DNA of 64,000 nucleotides from Pseudisothecium myosuroides (Eukaryota > Streptophyta > Bryopsida > Hypnales > Lembophyllaceae): assembly GCA_951799445.1 (NCBI GenBank), contig OX637288.1, positions 7,628,501-7,692,500 on the forward strand, in the 5' to 3' direction. Positions 48,121 to 60,004 of this stretch are shown one piece after another. Numbering within the stretch: position 1 is the stretch's first letter; every line of letters starts with the position of its first letter. The position numbers and the translations under genes were made by a program. Under the pieces are notes generated by a model. That model had not been told where the DNA came from. It worked only from the letters and a program-made list of their open reading frames with translations, and ran no database searches.

Positions 48121-48225
48121 AGGTAGGTACACCCATTATGAACCTTCTTTCCAATTGTGTTCTTTGCCTAAAGAATGATAGAGATGCAATTGCAAAAAAG
48201 GGTCCATAATGGGTATGCCTACCTT
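48121..48225. mobile_element. 105-bp MITE upstream of AOC-like gene
   Basis: The ends AGGTAGGTACACCCATTATG and CATAATGGGTATGCCTACCT are inverted repeats. They resemble the ends of 3284-3556. It lies about 0.55 kb upstream of the TATA box of the next gene. Confidence 0.6.
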
Positions 48226-48783
48226 ACTGGGGTTCACCGAAAACAGCACTACTCATTTCTCATGTCTGACTTCCCCCACAAGATGTGATATTATGGAGGG
48301 CGCCATAAAGAGGTCAGGAAGTACGTACCATAAAAATCGGTGGAAAACCCAGGGACACAAAAAAGTGAATCAAAAAACAACTGCTGAACTTTATTTTTAT
48401 TTTTTTGAAACAAATGGCGGACCATTGAATCAGAAAAACTTCAGTCTTCACTGGCCCAATCTCCAACAAAATCCGCCAACACCGGTAGCCACTTTGCCAC
48501 CAATTGACCACGCCTGCACCTGTCCAGTGTGAACGCAGAAAATACCGAACCAGTTCCAGCTCCGAATACGCGGGGCCCGACGCCCTGAAGGCTGACGCCC
48601 TTGCATGGCACTCGTGCAGTCCACGCCCTGCATCAACATTCCCCTTCGACCAAATCCTCACTCTGCCGGTGGTTTTCAGTTACCGCAGTCAATGAATCCC
48701 AAGATCATGCTCTACAGTACACGGACGTTCACGTCACCACCAAATTCCCGAATTCCCTTTGACCCACCAGCTCGAAATTCAGC

Positions 48784-49049
48784 TATATAAGACCCAAGCC
48801 TCACGCTCTCTCAATTCATCACTTCATCAGTCCACCAATTCAACACAGTCACGCTCTCTCAATTCATCACTTCGTCAGTCCACCAATTCATCACCAATTC
48901 ATTCGAATACATCAACCTCTTGGAGTTTCTGAAGTTGTGTGCGAAGAAATTGAACCACTTGGTTGTGTCCGTGCTTCAGAGATCGCATCAAATTGGTGGT
49001 GTTGGTGCACATTTTGGGAATTGGATTATTTAGTGTTTGGACGACGACG
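48784..49049 (+). promoter_or_regulatory. TATA box and repeated leader of AOC-like gene
   Basis: TATATAA at 48,784-48,790. In the presumed 5' UTR a 42-base unit beginning TCACGCTCTCTCAATTCATC occurs twice in tandem (48,801-48,842 and 48,849-48,890) with one difference. The duplicate contains no ATG. Confidence 0.65.
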
Positions 49050-50513
49050 ATGGCAGGTATGGCAATTGGAGTGGCAGCTCTGGCGAGTGCGAGTAGTGCT
49101 TGTGGAGTGAGTGGTAATGCAGTGGCTTCGAGGAATTACGCGTTGGTTGGAAATGCGAGAGCCGTGAAGCGAGTCGCAGTTACATGTGTAGCGAAGAGCG
49201 CGAGCCAGAGCTCTGTGCAGTCCAAGTCTGTGGAGAAATTGTTGAATCCCGCGGAGGAGCTTCTGCAGTTGTGGGCGAGGCAGCCAGCGGTGAGTAGTGG
49301 CGGGCGAAGCTCCGAGACGGAGGCTGTGCGGCGGTTGTTCTTGTGGGACGCTCTACCGAAGAAAGGTGTGTTGCAATCGCCATAGCCTTGAGCTTTGTTC
49401 TAAGTTTTTTAAGAGAGTTTCGTGATTTAATTACCGTAAATTTGTTGCTGTAGCTGATGAGGTATTGTGCAATTGTGCTGTTTGAGTTTTTGCAGAGGAA
49501 TTGCAGCTGTTTAGTGTGTACGAGATCAACGAGCACGACCGCGACAGCCCTGCATTTCTACCCTTCAGCACCATCAACACTTCTAAATTTAGTAACGACA
49601 CTGGGCTGTTCTTGCAGAATCTCTGGAGCACGCTCTCAGGCGGGCACCAGCATGGACTCGGGGATTTAGTCCCCTTTTCCAACAAGGTAATAAAACTGCA
49701 ATTTCGCTCATGTAAAACGTTGAACATCTTTCCTCCTAAATTACTCTAAGCTCACAGTCTCTCTTCAAGAGGAGGAGTTCACAGCTCATTCCAGTGAATT
49801 TTAAACTTTTCTCCACGCCTGTGCATTTCATCTCTATTCTCTAGACCTAAGCAATGAGCCAAACTCTAGCGCATTACCTGAATTCTTAATGCAAAATTTT
49901 GCAGCTCTCATTCGTCGTGACTCCAATTGGGGTTCAGTTAGTGCATTGAAAGCCATAGTTGGAGGACTATGACCAAGGGAAACCTCCCTTGAATTAGGTT
50001 AAAGAGCAAAAACTAAAGTCAAGATTCAATGAGCTTGTTGCTTGTGTCCCATTGTTGATTGTTTCATGTGTCCCATTGCAGATATACGACAGTTCTTTGC
50101 GAATGCGATTAGGCGTGACAGCAGGGATGACGATGGTCGTGAAAGCTTATCCCGGCAAGGGCCAGAGCCATCACACGAAGCAGAAATTCTTCTTCCCAGA
50201 TCGTTACGAGGCCATGTACACATTCTACATGGGCGACATGGGTCACGTTTCCGCCCAGGGTCCATTCTCCTCGTTCGAGGATACGCTGTTGACGATCACG
50301 GGCGGAGCAGGGCTGTTCCGGGAAGCCAAGGGCGTGGTTCACCTCCACAACATCACGCCATTCAAGCTTTTCTACACGTTTCATGTGCGGGGGGTTCCTG
50401 AGTTGCCCTCCGTTTTGACCTCAACTCCCGTGGAGCCTTGTGAGTATGTGCAGCCGTGCAGGGAAGCTGTTTCGTGCAAACCAGGGTTTGCACTTCCTAA
50501 TTACACTGATTAG
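49050..50513 (+). CDS. AOC-like: Allene oxide cyclase-like protein, plastid-targeted
   Basis: Exons 49,050-49,365, 49,496-49,686 and 50,082-50,513 give 312 residues. Allene oxide cyclase converts 12,13-epoxy-octadecatrienoic acid to cis-OPDA in plastids, the first chiral step of jasmonate/OPDA synthesis. The first ~65 residues (MAGMAIGVAALASASSACG...) look like a transit peptide. Family landmarks: FSVYEINEHDRDSP, GLGDLVPFSNK, YDSSLRMRLGVTAGM, DRYEAMYTFYMGDMGHVSAQ, ITGGAGLF, FKLFYTFHVRG and a C-terminal tail ending PNYTD. Odd features: the position of the Cys in the usual TAG-(L/I)-C-V motif is Thr (GMTMVV). There is also an insertion before GLGDLVPF and a His/Lys-rich one before DRYEA. It may be a divergent paralogue rather than the main enzyme. 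An in-frame ATG 29 codons upstream (48,963) is less likely as the start. Confidence 0.8.
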
Positions 50514-50618
50514 ATTGATCACAGGAGCATTGGTATATATAGTAGAAGCGTTTTTTAATAAGCGTGCTAGCAGATTGAGTTCTTCACCAACATATTATCT
50601 CCAAGCCCATTCATTCTA

Positions 50619-50880
50619 ACATTACTCCATTCAAGCTGTTCTACACTTTCCATGGTCGTAGAGTCTCTGAATTGCCCGACTTCACCCCCCGAGGAGCCCT
50701 GTGAGTATGTGCAGCCGTACCGTGAAGCTGTTACTTGCAAACCCGGGTTTGCCCTCACTATTTACTCTGACTAGTTTAATCTCTTTAGCATTGATATATA
50801 GTAGAACTTCACGTGAGCATGCTGGCAGATTGAATTCATCACCAACATTAGTTTCCAGCTCATTCATTCCAATTTTGTCA
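50619..50880 (+). pseudogene. Tandem partial duplicate of the AOC-like last exon and 3' UTR
   Basis: It repeats the sequence from the NITPFKLFYTF coding part (50,349) through the end of the 3' UTR, offset by 270 bases. The coding part has diverged and shifted: PFKLFYTF is recognisable in one frame, while EPCEYVQPYREAVTCKPGFA continues in another to a TAG. It lacks a promoter and the start of the gene. The transcript of the upstream gene may read into it. Confidence 0.85.
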
Positions 50881-51260
50881 CTCTGACTACCATTTCAGAC
50901 ATATTTGTAAAAACTCTGTATAGAATTATATATCTAACAAATGCTGCTGATTTTTCAGCTACTTTCACACATGCATCTCATTCCATCTGTTGCCTCAAGG
51001 GGAGTCGAGTAGATTTCACTGAACTCATTGAATTCTAAACGTCATCTGTTTTCCCTTGCACTTCATTTCCAGTCTTCGGCACATAAAATTGGAGGTTCAA
51101 GTGACAAGCTTGCGTAAATTCTCCATATGCAAAGTTCTTCATTCTCCCATTCTTTGTCTCCAATGTTTGATGAATAGTGTTTCAGCTAATTAATGGAAGC
51201 ACAAATTACGCAAAGACCTCTGAGGAGTCTACGTACTATTGCTGTGAAGAATAATAATAA

Positions 51261-53881
51261 TTAATCTTCTTCATAGCCTGCCCCTTTGGGAGTGTAGAGA
51301 GGTCCAGCGCCATCAGGCAGAGGCCCCAAAGTGCCCTCTCCCGTTTTGAGGAGCTGGTTGTGCGGGTAGCGCATGGGATGCTTGAGCTCGAACTCATTCA
51401 CCACCAGAGGCCGATTCTCCGCGTAGCTGATGTACTTCCCGGAAGTGGAAGGCTCGGCTGGGAAACTCCGCAGCTCACGAGTGGTTTTTCCAAACGATTT
51501 GGCAAACATGTGCTGCCATCCCATGAAGAGACACGGGTTAGCATTCCATGAAGAACGAAGTGTATTTCTGGACCTGAGTAATTCAAGAGTCCTGCATAAT
51601 GAGTCTTTTGGGGTAAGTTAGTTTCACTAACTATGTCACATGGGTGGAGGTCGCGAGTGCTACCCTTGGTGCCTCGTGCACCAACCCAAACTAAACACAA
51701 ATGAAACCGACACGCAACCTTGAAAACCAGTCACTCGTTCTCTATCCTCAGATTTTGACATGGAACTCGCGATAAACAGACTCCTTAAGTCACCTTAACC
51801 CTAATACAGGGTTGCAATTATTTCTCTCTTTCTTATGCATCTCATGCAATGCAGGGTCCTGTTGCAAAAGTTGATCTACTAGTATCACTCAATTGCATTT
51901 CGGAAGTGTGAAAAAAGTGTGAAAGAAGTCTGTGTTGTAGGTGTGCTTACTTGTGAGGCATGGGTGTGTCCGGTGTACCCCGGGACTTGATGCTGGCCTC
52001 CATTCACTTCCTGATACTCTGGGCCTCGGTTGCCCCACTCCTTCTTCAGCTGCAGTCGGCAGTCCTTGTAGGGCAAGTCGCCCAAGGACATGTGCATCGG
52101 AGGGTTGGGCTGGGCTGGCCCATCGGTGGTGCCGATACACTGTCTACAGCAGAGCAGCAGCTCCCAACAGAGCTGTCAGCAGAGCATCCTGACATCCCCA
52201 TTCCAAAGGAAACAAACACCAGCAATCCCAACCAACACGAATTCATCAGAGTTGCATACACGGCACACAACATTCTTCAAAGACGGTCATGCGAGAAATC
52301 AAGCCGTCATTCTAATTCTGTCGATGTTCATGTGAAAGCTTGTATGTGAAATCCAACCAATAGAAATTCATCAAACTTGTAAACAGGTCACAACATTCCT
52401 CGAAGATCATCACTTCAACTGCACCCAAGAATCCAAATCCATCATTCAAAGGTTTTACGTGAAACTTGAATGCTGCATTGCTATCTTGCCATGAACCACA
52501 GAACAAAGACTCAACATGACCTGCATAGGAGTAAGAGAATTTTTAATAAAAACCAACAATTCCTACCAAACTAAAATCCATCACAATTTGATACACGTCA
52601 CATAACAGTGTTCAAAAACCATCACTTCATCCACACCCTAGAGTCCAAATCCATCATTCAAACTCTATCAAAGATTTATTTGAAAATTGTAAGCTGGTTT
52701 GCTATCTTGTCCATTAACAGCAGAACGACTGAAGATGGCTACATGGAAGTAGAAGAATGTTTAATGAAATTCAAGTTCAGAAAGTCGGTCAATCTTAAAC
52801 CAGTCACGTCCAAGTGAAGAAAAGCAGGCTTCCAAGCGCTCAAACAAAGAATGTTACGGTGGGAATAATGGATTACTTATCCTGGCTGGAGGAGGGGTTT
52901 AGGAGCTGAGGGGGAGCAGAGACAGACCTCAAGCTTTTCAAGTCCACTTTCCCGGACACCAGGCGCGTCTCCGGAGGAGCCTCCTTCACAGAGCACCTCC
53001 ACAGAAGCGCCCGGGGGTCCGTCTTCTCCCCGGGCTTACTCAACTCTGCATGGAAGTCCTGCTCCTGATTGACTGGCCTGTTTTCTGTACTCTGATGTTT
53101 TCAAACATCAGTAGTGATTGTCATAGTCAGTGACTGAATCATCGGGGAATGAGAAAATGAAGAGAATTTTGATTGTGGATTCTCCCACTCTCCTATCGCA
53201 ATGAATGGGAGGTGTGAGTTTCATTGAGTCTTCCGATTAGCACTCTCAATGCACAAGTTGAAAACGAGTTCTTGCAGCTTTAGAAACAAAGAATGGGAGA
53301 TTAAAGGTGTTAGTATGGAGAGCGCAGTAGAGCTTGGCACCTCACCTCACTTGCTCTCCATTGTTATTCTTCGTCTCCAATAACAATGAAGAGAAAGTGC
53401 CTGGGAGTGATGATGAAGAGAGAAAACAATGGGGATGAATGTAGGATTCAATGTCTGCTTCCCAGAGAGTGTGAAGTTTTGGTTCACAAATACTAGAGAT
53501 AGTTTTGTTGCTAGGCTTCAAAACTTTCTCCCTAACTTGCCAATTCTGACAACAAGATTTTGAGCTCAAAACCCTGTGGGATCAAAATGGGAAGGCGTTG
53601 TAAAGCCAATATGCAACACAAATTGCAAGCTCAACACCCACAAAAGTGCCTATGGTGACTCCGACCAATGAGCTTGGTATGCATTGGGCACTGACCAAGT
53701 GAATGGCACGGCCATACTCGTGGTTCCGCAAGGAGTCGGAGATGGCCACCCCGCGCCTCGAAGCATCGGAGAACGAATGGCCCATCACATGGCTATTCAC
53801 GCCTGGTACATGGCCAGTGTAGCCTGGCATGGGCCCTTCTTCCGCAATCCTTACCTCGGACACGTCCGTTGTACGCGCCAT
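51261..53881 (-). CDS. PGYTGH-repeat protein, CIMIP2/FAM166-like (axonemal microtubule inner protein family)
   Basis: Four exons on the minus strand: 53,881-53,696, 53,091-52,877, 52,143-51,951 and 51,512-51,261. All have GT/AG borders with matching phases (0, 2, 0), giving 281 residues. Two copies of PGYTGH occur: residues ~18-23 (MPGYTGHVPGVNSHVMGHSF) and ~193-198 (VPGYTGHTHASQHMFAKSFG), each followed by a K/H-x-x-x-(K/H)SFG-like segment. The PGYTG-(F/H)-(V/I)P motif followed by a (G)KTYG/SFG element is the signature of the CIMIP2/FAM166 (formerly DUF2475) proteins. In animals and protists these bind inside doublet microtubules of motile cilia. The tail is Gly/Pro-rich. In a plant this points to sperm flagella. 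It is convergent with the AOC-like gene and divergent from the 113-aa gene. Family assignment is from motifs only. Confidence 0.7.
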
Positions 53882-54767
53882 GCGAAAATGAAATCCTCTC
53901 CAAAGCTTATAAGAAATTGGAATTGATGAATTCAAGTTCACTCTTAGAAAGCCAAAAACATCGAGAGAGACAAAATAAAAAGGACTAAGTGGGTTCATCC
54001 AAAATACTGAAAACTTATCATTGAATGTTGAGCCATCTGTGTCTCTTGGATTTGATCAGTTGCATTCAAGTGTAGAACCTGACCTTTCACCTCCACTGAT
54101 GAGGTGTCAACACCCTATTGATCAAAGGCAGACAGCGACTTAGCAGTTGGGATTGCAGTGCTGCAGCAGTAACGGTTTCCCTGACACTTAAACTGCTCCT
54201 TAATTCCTGATTTGTGTTGAAGACAATCAATTGATGCAGGTTGTGCTTTCAGCTTTTCAGTCAGAGTTCTCAAATGTGGCTACACTTGGCAAAGCATCTA
54301 CCTAGAAAAATCTATAGCTTCAAAATATCGTGAAAACCAGTGTAAAATTCTTTTTTTCTTAACACATTTAGCAGTGCTTTACTGCTTCAACAGCTTGAGT
54401 AAAGTATGAGAATGACATAGGGGACCACGTGTGCTTGTGAACTATCTCTCTGCACTATCAGTGTGCACAGGTCTAGGAGGTTCAGGGCTATTTTGCCCTG
54501 CTCAAATGCTTTACTATCTTGGTTCAAATAAGTTTTTGTCAGAGTGCAAGCGTTTGGTTCCGAAAATAGAGGTATTTTTCTGTCCGAGACTTGGAAACTC
54601 TTAGTTACACAGGGCCAAATTTGAAAAAGCCGAAACAGTGAATTCTTTGAGCACAAGCAATAAAATGGTTTCATTTGTTTCAAAAAATATGAAAAATTTG
54701 CAGCACAAGTTGCGAGGTTTAACAAACCTATAGTGTGGAACAAGTGAACATCTTGACAGTGCTATAC

Positions 54768-55569
54768 ATGGAGGATCCAATTGTGATACCCACAGCGAAA
54801 TCAGTGCAGTTAACCCTACAGAGAAGCGCTCAAAAGACCGAACATTTCAATGCTCCAGTCGCTAAGGACAAAAGCGGTTTAGGAGTTCGCAATAGAAGTG
54901 GACAGGTGGTGAAATTATTGCAAGCGGAGGTGAATAAAAAAATTGCAGATTGGCAGAATGAGTTGAGCACGCAGAGTAGCCTGATCAACACCCTTGAGGT
55001 GGGCTTTCCTTTTCTGTCGATGCTCATTTTCAAGATCATTCATTTTTTTAGACATTCGAAGGCAGTTTTGGAAGTAGTTTTGAGGCAGTTACGTGGGGAC
55101 TTTCTTTTGTCGAAAATTTATTCATTTTGTGACGAATACTTGCGATGTTCTTCGCTGATTGTGGTGATATAAATTTTGGCCCGTCTGAATTTTCGCATGA
55201 TCAATTGAAGTGGTCGCTTTAAAAGCTTTAAAATCATGAATCCTTGGGCCTCCAGTGTAGGCTTCCAATTAGATGTGCAGAACGGTATTCGACTACGTTT
55301 GAGTTAACTGAGGAATGGGTTTTACCTTGACCTTCAAAGTCAAAGACATTGTTTTCACTTAGAATCTGCAAATTATAAAATGATTGGTTGTCAGTGTGTA
55401 AATTATAAAAGGAGTTGCTTGACTTGAACTGAGAACCTGGTGTTCGTTGTAATTGCAGGAGCTCTTGAAAGCGGACTTGGAAGCGTTAAAAGCAGGCAAA
55501 CCACCACCTGAGGACAATGAAAATCAACGAAAAGTTTTGTCTATTTTGTCTCCGAAAGTAGCAGTGTAA
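54768..55569 (+). CDS. Unrecognised 113-aa protein with helical C-terminal half
   Basis: Exons 54,768-54,998 and 55,459-55,569 (CTTGAG|GTGGGC donor, AATTGCAG acceptor, phase 0). The protein begins MEDPIVIPTAKSVQLTLQRS. Residues ~50-95 are a charged, Leu-spaced helical stretch (VVKLLQAEVNKKIADWQNEL, then LEELLKADLEALKAG) likely to form a coiled coil. It ends SPKVAV. I do not recognise the family. It is transcribed away from the CIMIP2-like gene, about 0.9 kb between start codons, so the two may share a promoter region. Upstream non-coding or coding exons are possible. The antisense frame at 54,387-54,743 is not supported. Confidence 0.55.
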
Positions 55570-56631
55570 AATGGTTCCATCTGAAGGGAAGGTTACTTGG
55601 AATAATTGACAGTCAAGGCCGCATAATCTCCAAAAGCGCATTGTGTCCCTACGTAACTTGGTTATGCCGTGTTGACAGCTTTTGAATGTCCGCTTTACTT
55701 CCTGAAACACTTGGAAAGTTAATGTGCACGAGCGTCAAATTGTGAGTAAGGCAGACCTGTACTTCAACAATACACTTTCAGTCTAAGCAATACCATTCCT
55801 TAGGGTTGACTCATAGCACTATTGTGATGTGTTGAACTTAACATTCTTGTATGTAGCTGCCTCAATCCCATTAAAAAAGGAAGCCAGATTCTTTTTGTGC
55901 ACAAGCTTGAGCTGAGCTGAAGTGGGAGGTACTGAAAGCTACATTAAGAAGACAGGTGCTGGTTATTCATGACGCCACGGAACATACGAGTGAACCTTGC
56001 AACCTGTCATTGACAAAGGCTAGACGTTGATGTTTGTTCTAAGAACTCCTCCAATTTAACAACCCAAAGGTATGTTCTCACTTTGGTGTTACGAGTGGCG
56101 TTAGAGAGGTTTCAGGAATGAAATTAGGTATACCTTTGAACTGAATTCACTTTGCAAATGAAACTTACAACCAAGAAAGCCATCACCAAAGAGCAGAAAA
56201 ATTGAAAGTTACAACATTGATGTTCTCCCAAATTATACATTAAACACAACGAACACAGGTCCATTCTCAAACGACCAAAAAATCTCCTGAAAGGCTTCAG
56301 CCAGGTAATTTTCCAAATAAAAATGAGTGATCGAATATAAACAAAATAGATTTGTACTATTATACACTCGAGATCACTAACAACTTGCGTTGTTACTTGA
56401 GCCGTGTTGCGCACAGCTGTCCTTAACCAACCAGCACAAGAGCTTCCTTAGGCAATACCTATCTACACTTTCCTCTCTAGAGTACCTTATAAACACTCAC
56501 GTGCAGAGGAACAATCCCCAGCTAATTCACAAGTCGCAGCATCTAAGAAAGACTAATGAATGAGAACAGTAACACTGTGACACTCCCACTCTAGCTTGAC
56601 CCTTGATAGATCACCAAAGAAGAGAGCAAAC
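55570..56631. other. Intergenic region between convergent genes
   Basis: Contains the 3' end of the 113-aa gene and the 3' flank of the pectinesterase. A segment at 56,085-56,150 (GGTGTTACGAGTGGCGTTAG ... GGTATACCTTTGAACTGAA) resembles one arm of the 6.6-kb hairpin. Otherwise nothing is recognised. Confidence 0.45.
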
Positions 56632-59192
56632 TCAAGGTGTAATCAAGCGTTTCCACCTCCGTGGTGGAAACTCTTTCCTGTAGCCTTCTTCCTCCGGGTC
56701 CGAATTCTGCTCTGGCAGCATGTTTGTGTCTTTGAGCTCTTGCAAGGAAGGGGGAATTTTCAACCATTTCCTTGTGTCGAGGAAGCCCTCCACATCTTGG
56801 TACCCTTGAGCTTCTTCTTCTGAAAGTTGATGAGACCAAGGGATGCGAGATGACGAATTTGCCCCTGGGCCCGTGCTGTTAAACTCCCCAAAATAGACAT
56901 AGTCGTGTGCAAACAGCGGTCCTGTGTCGGTCATCCAGTCTACCCAGCCCTCAGGAGCAATGTGCTCCCCCAATATCGAGTCAATGAACACTACTCTTGC
57001 GTATTCTCGCCACGGTCGACCCAAGTACGTGAGCCCTGTTCCAGTCGAGTTATACGTTGCTAGGTCGTACCCTGTCACGTTGGACCTTAATATCACGAAA
57101 GTTGAGTTCGATGTTACAAAAGTGGAGTTGGAAGCCGCTACACAATCCTCTTCACACCACCGGCTTTGCGCAGTTATAAATCCCTCACCTGATTAGGCAC
57201 CAAACAGCAAGAAATTGAGGGTGAACAATTTCAAAAAGGAAAAAAGGGTGAGCGTAAAACTCTATATTCTTGCAGGAACAACACAACGGAAACGTTCTCG
57301 GTTGAAGTCGAACACGAGCATATGCAAACCATCTGGCGGTTCTCTCACTCAATAAGGTACAGGATACTAAAATTGTTATAACCAGATCACATCTCGTATA
57401 CTGACCCCTGTTACCAACAGCAACTCATCTCTTCCAATACTTATTAGACTTATTAGCAAGAGGAGTAAGCATGACTTCGCTAAATATCTATGGTCACTGA
57501 TATCTGAATAGCAATGGGTTTGTCTACTATCACTTATAGCGGTCTACAACTTCCCACTTTGAATTGCATAAGAAAATCAAAGTGATAGAATTTTGATCTC
57601 AACAGAATTTGGCTCTTGCACCAAACGATCTCTCCAAAAACTCTACAGATCTCCCAAAAATCACCCAAAAATCTCTAAAACATACGTCAAAAAATGCTTC
57701 AAGCGACGCACGTAACATCCCCTACCGTAAACAGTAAGAATTGTTGACCTAACCAGCTAGGTCTTCAAATTTGACTGGTTTAGGGTAATCGTGTACCTCT
57801 GGAGAAAATCGTGCAATTTTCAAAAACCGCCGATGCATATCCAAGTATGAAATCCACGTTCCCTTCGATGCGACAATCTTTGTAGTAGTGCTTTCCCTGG
57901 TCAGCATACAAAGTGTCTTGCCACCCCAAGAAGACGCACTCATAGAACGCACAATTGTCCCCCGAAACGCGAATAGCAGGGGCTTGAGAGTTGTAGTCGA
58001 AATCATCTGGTTTCGGAGCGCTGTTTTCAAACGTGATGCCCTTGGCCATAAAATTCGACGCGTCCACAATCACAGAAGGGCAATCCAAGATGGTGTACTC
58101 CGAACCATCCGGCTTCTTGTCACACGCCTTTCTATTGTACGTTAACACTGTGCTCTCTGCGCTCTCGCCCAAGAACGTGATGTAATCCTGAAAGACGACA
58201 ACGTCGTGTCCATGCCTCAAAATCCAAAAAACACCCTAATCATAACAAAACGCAAATTTCAAAAGAAGGCTAATCTCTGAAAGAAAAAGCTAAAACTCTC
58301 CAGGGTTTGTAATTGGGACGAATTTCTTTGGTCGATGCCGCAACATCCAAGAACAGCCTTACTCTGAACAAAGCACAGATCTTAAAAGAAAGGCTAAATC
58401 TCTCCACGGCCTCTAAATGGGAACAAATTCGTTCGCCAATGTCTCAGCATCCAGAAACAAGCTCTATACAAAACACAGATCTCAAAGAAAAGCTAAAAAC
58501 TCTTCCAAGACCACATTGTATTCATCTCTCAAAATCCAAAAACCACCTTCCTCTGAACGAAACACAGATCTCAAAGAAAAGCTAAAACTCTCGAGGGTTT
58601 GAAAGCAGGACGAATTTCTCTTGGGCGAATTTCTCTTGCCGAAATCCAAGAACAGCCTTACTCTGAACAAAACACAGAAGGCTAAAACTTTCACCGGCTT
58701 CTACACGGGAAAAAATTCTTTCGCCAATGTCACAGCATTCCAAAACAAGCTCAGTACAAACCACAAATCCCCACGAAAACCTAAAAACTCTCCAGAATTT
58801 GTACACGAGAGAAACTCGGACACAATGCAAACTAAGGGTTACGTTCAGAAGCCACAAACCTTGCCTTCCGGAACAACGACAGGTCCCTCATATCTCCCCG
58901 GCTTGACATAAATCACCCACCGCAGATAATTCCACATGGGCACGGCATCCACCGCGGCTTGCACGGAAGCGAAGTGCTCCGGATGCCCGTCGTTCGCCAC
59001 GACCAGCACCGTTTGGATGCTTCCCACATCTTCTTCCTCCACCACCAACCTCGACGATGCCGACGACAATTCTTGGTGGCCCCACCCGCAAGTGCTAGGA
59101 ATCCATGCCGCCAGAAGAAAGATTGCCAAGGCAACTTTGAACTGCAACATGCGGCAACGGGGTGGCTTAATCTCTGGAACTTCGGAGCACAT
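56632..59192 (-). CDS. PME: Pectinesterase (pectin methylesterase), secreted
   Basis: Exons 59,192-58,860, 58,187-57,797 and 57,188-56,632 give 426 residues. The enzyme removes methyl esters from cell-wall homogalacturonan. A hydrophobic signal sequence lies at residues ~15-36 (MLQFKVALAIFLLAAWIPST), and translation could equally start at that Met (59,150). There is no PMEI-type pro-region, so this is the short class. Catalytic landmarks are all present: QAPAIRV, WQDTLY, VDFILGYASAVFE (the usual IFG is ILG), GFITAQ and YLGRPWRE. The C-terminal ~60 residues after the family core are charged and unusual (DPEEEGYRKEFPPRRWKR). Asn-x-Ser/Thr glycosylation sites cluster near the exon 3 start. Intron 1 holds a tandem repeat shared with the neighbouring INDH gene. 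Confidence 0.88.
58200..58830 (-). repeat. ~110-bp tandem repeats in PME intron 1
   Basis: About five degenerate units. In transcript sense each contains GAGAGTTTTAGCTTTTCTTT, GAGATCTGTGTT, TCAGAGTAAGG, TTCTTGGAT and AAATTCGTCC. The first intron of the divergent neighbour INDH carries the same unit in the same sense (60,235-60,500). Confidence 0.75.
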
Positions 59193-60004
59193 CGGCGAGT
59201 ACCAACCCCTGCACTCACAGAGAACTCTCTCTTTTCAATTGGAGTGGGATTCTTTCAAAACGAGAGAGGGCTCACGAGGAAGTGGAAATGAAACCAAGAA
59301 GTTCTTCGGGGTTGCGAGCATGAACCGAAGGTGGAAAGATTATTGCAATCCCAACAACCTGTCTTTCAAGATGAAAAAATTGAAGATGAGGCGAGAAAAC
59401 CAGGTTGTTTGGGACTCGCAATTGTAGCTAAGGAGTGGCTTTGGGTACATAAGACTTAATTGATGCGAAAATCGATGCGAATTCACAAGAATCCTGCGAC
59501 GCAAGCAGCGAGAAGAAGGCGACGATGGACAGCTTCTCTCTCTCCCTCCGTAACAACTAAGTCAACTTACTAATCGTAACTTTAGAGCTTACTAAAAGTA
59601 ACTTTTGCACTTACCAATCGTGACTTTCAATAAAATAAGCGTAATTTTTCAATAATCGGAGCACCGACTTTGCGCGTGACTCGTGTTTGTGGAGCTTCGG
59701 GAACGAATGTTCCCTAAGTTCATTATTCGGTTCTCGAATGGGAACTCAAAATCTATGGAGAGTTCGGAACACACGGCGGCAGCTCTGATCGACACTTGGA
59801 AACATTTAGATGGTGGCTGGACGCATCGTGACCGTAGAATATAATATTTGATTTTGACCGTCAGATACACCTGCCCTGTTCGAATTAAATTTCCGAACCT
59901 GTTGGTACGGACCCGAGCCAAGGCCCTTCTCTTGCATGCCTTCCATCACGCTAATGTTGCATTCCATCAGGGTTCCATCAGGGTTTAGGGTTTTGGAGAA
60001 TTCG
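59193..60004. promoter_or_regulatory. Divergent intergenic region between PME and INDH
   Basis: About 0.8 kb separates the two start codons. It includes a GC-richer part near PME, a short direct repeat of GTTCCATCAGGG (59,962-59,985) close to the INDH start, and repeated TTACTAAT/TTACCAAT words (59,565-59,615). No clear TATA box for either gene. Confidence 0.4.

Noticed and set aside
48314..48661. 115-aa minus-strand ORF upstream of the AOC-like gene
   Set aside because: A GC-rich promoter region opens frames on both strands here. None has protein-like motifs or start context.
54387..54743. 118-aa minus-strand ORF between the two divergent genes
   Set aside because: No family resemblance, no splice or start context. 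It overlaps the upstream region of the 113-aa gene and is likely chance.
58482..58857. Phe/Ser-rich ORFs in the PME intron
   Set aside because: They are translations of the ~110-bp intron repeat. The exon borders and domain continuity of the pectinesterase exclude them.
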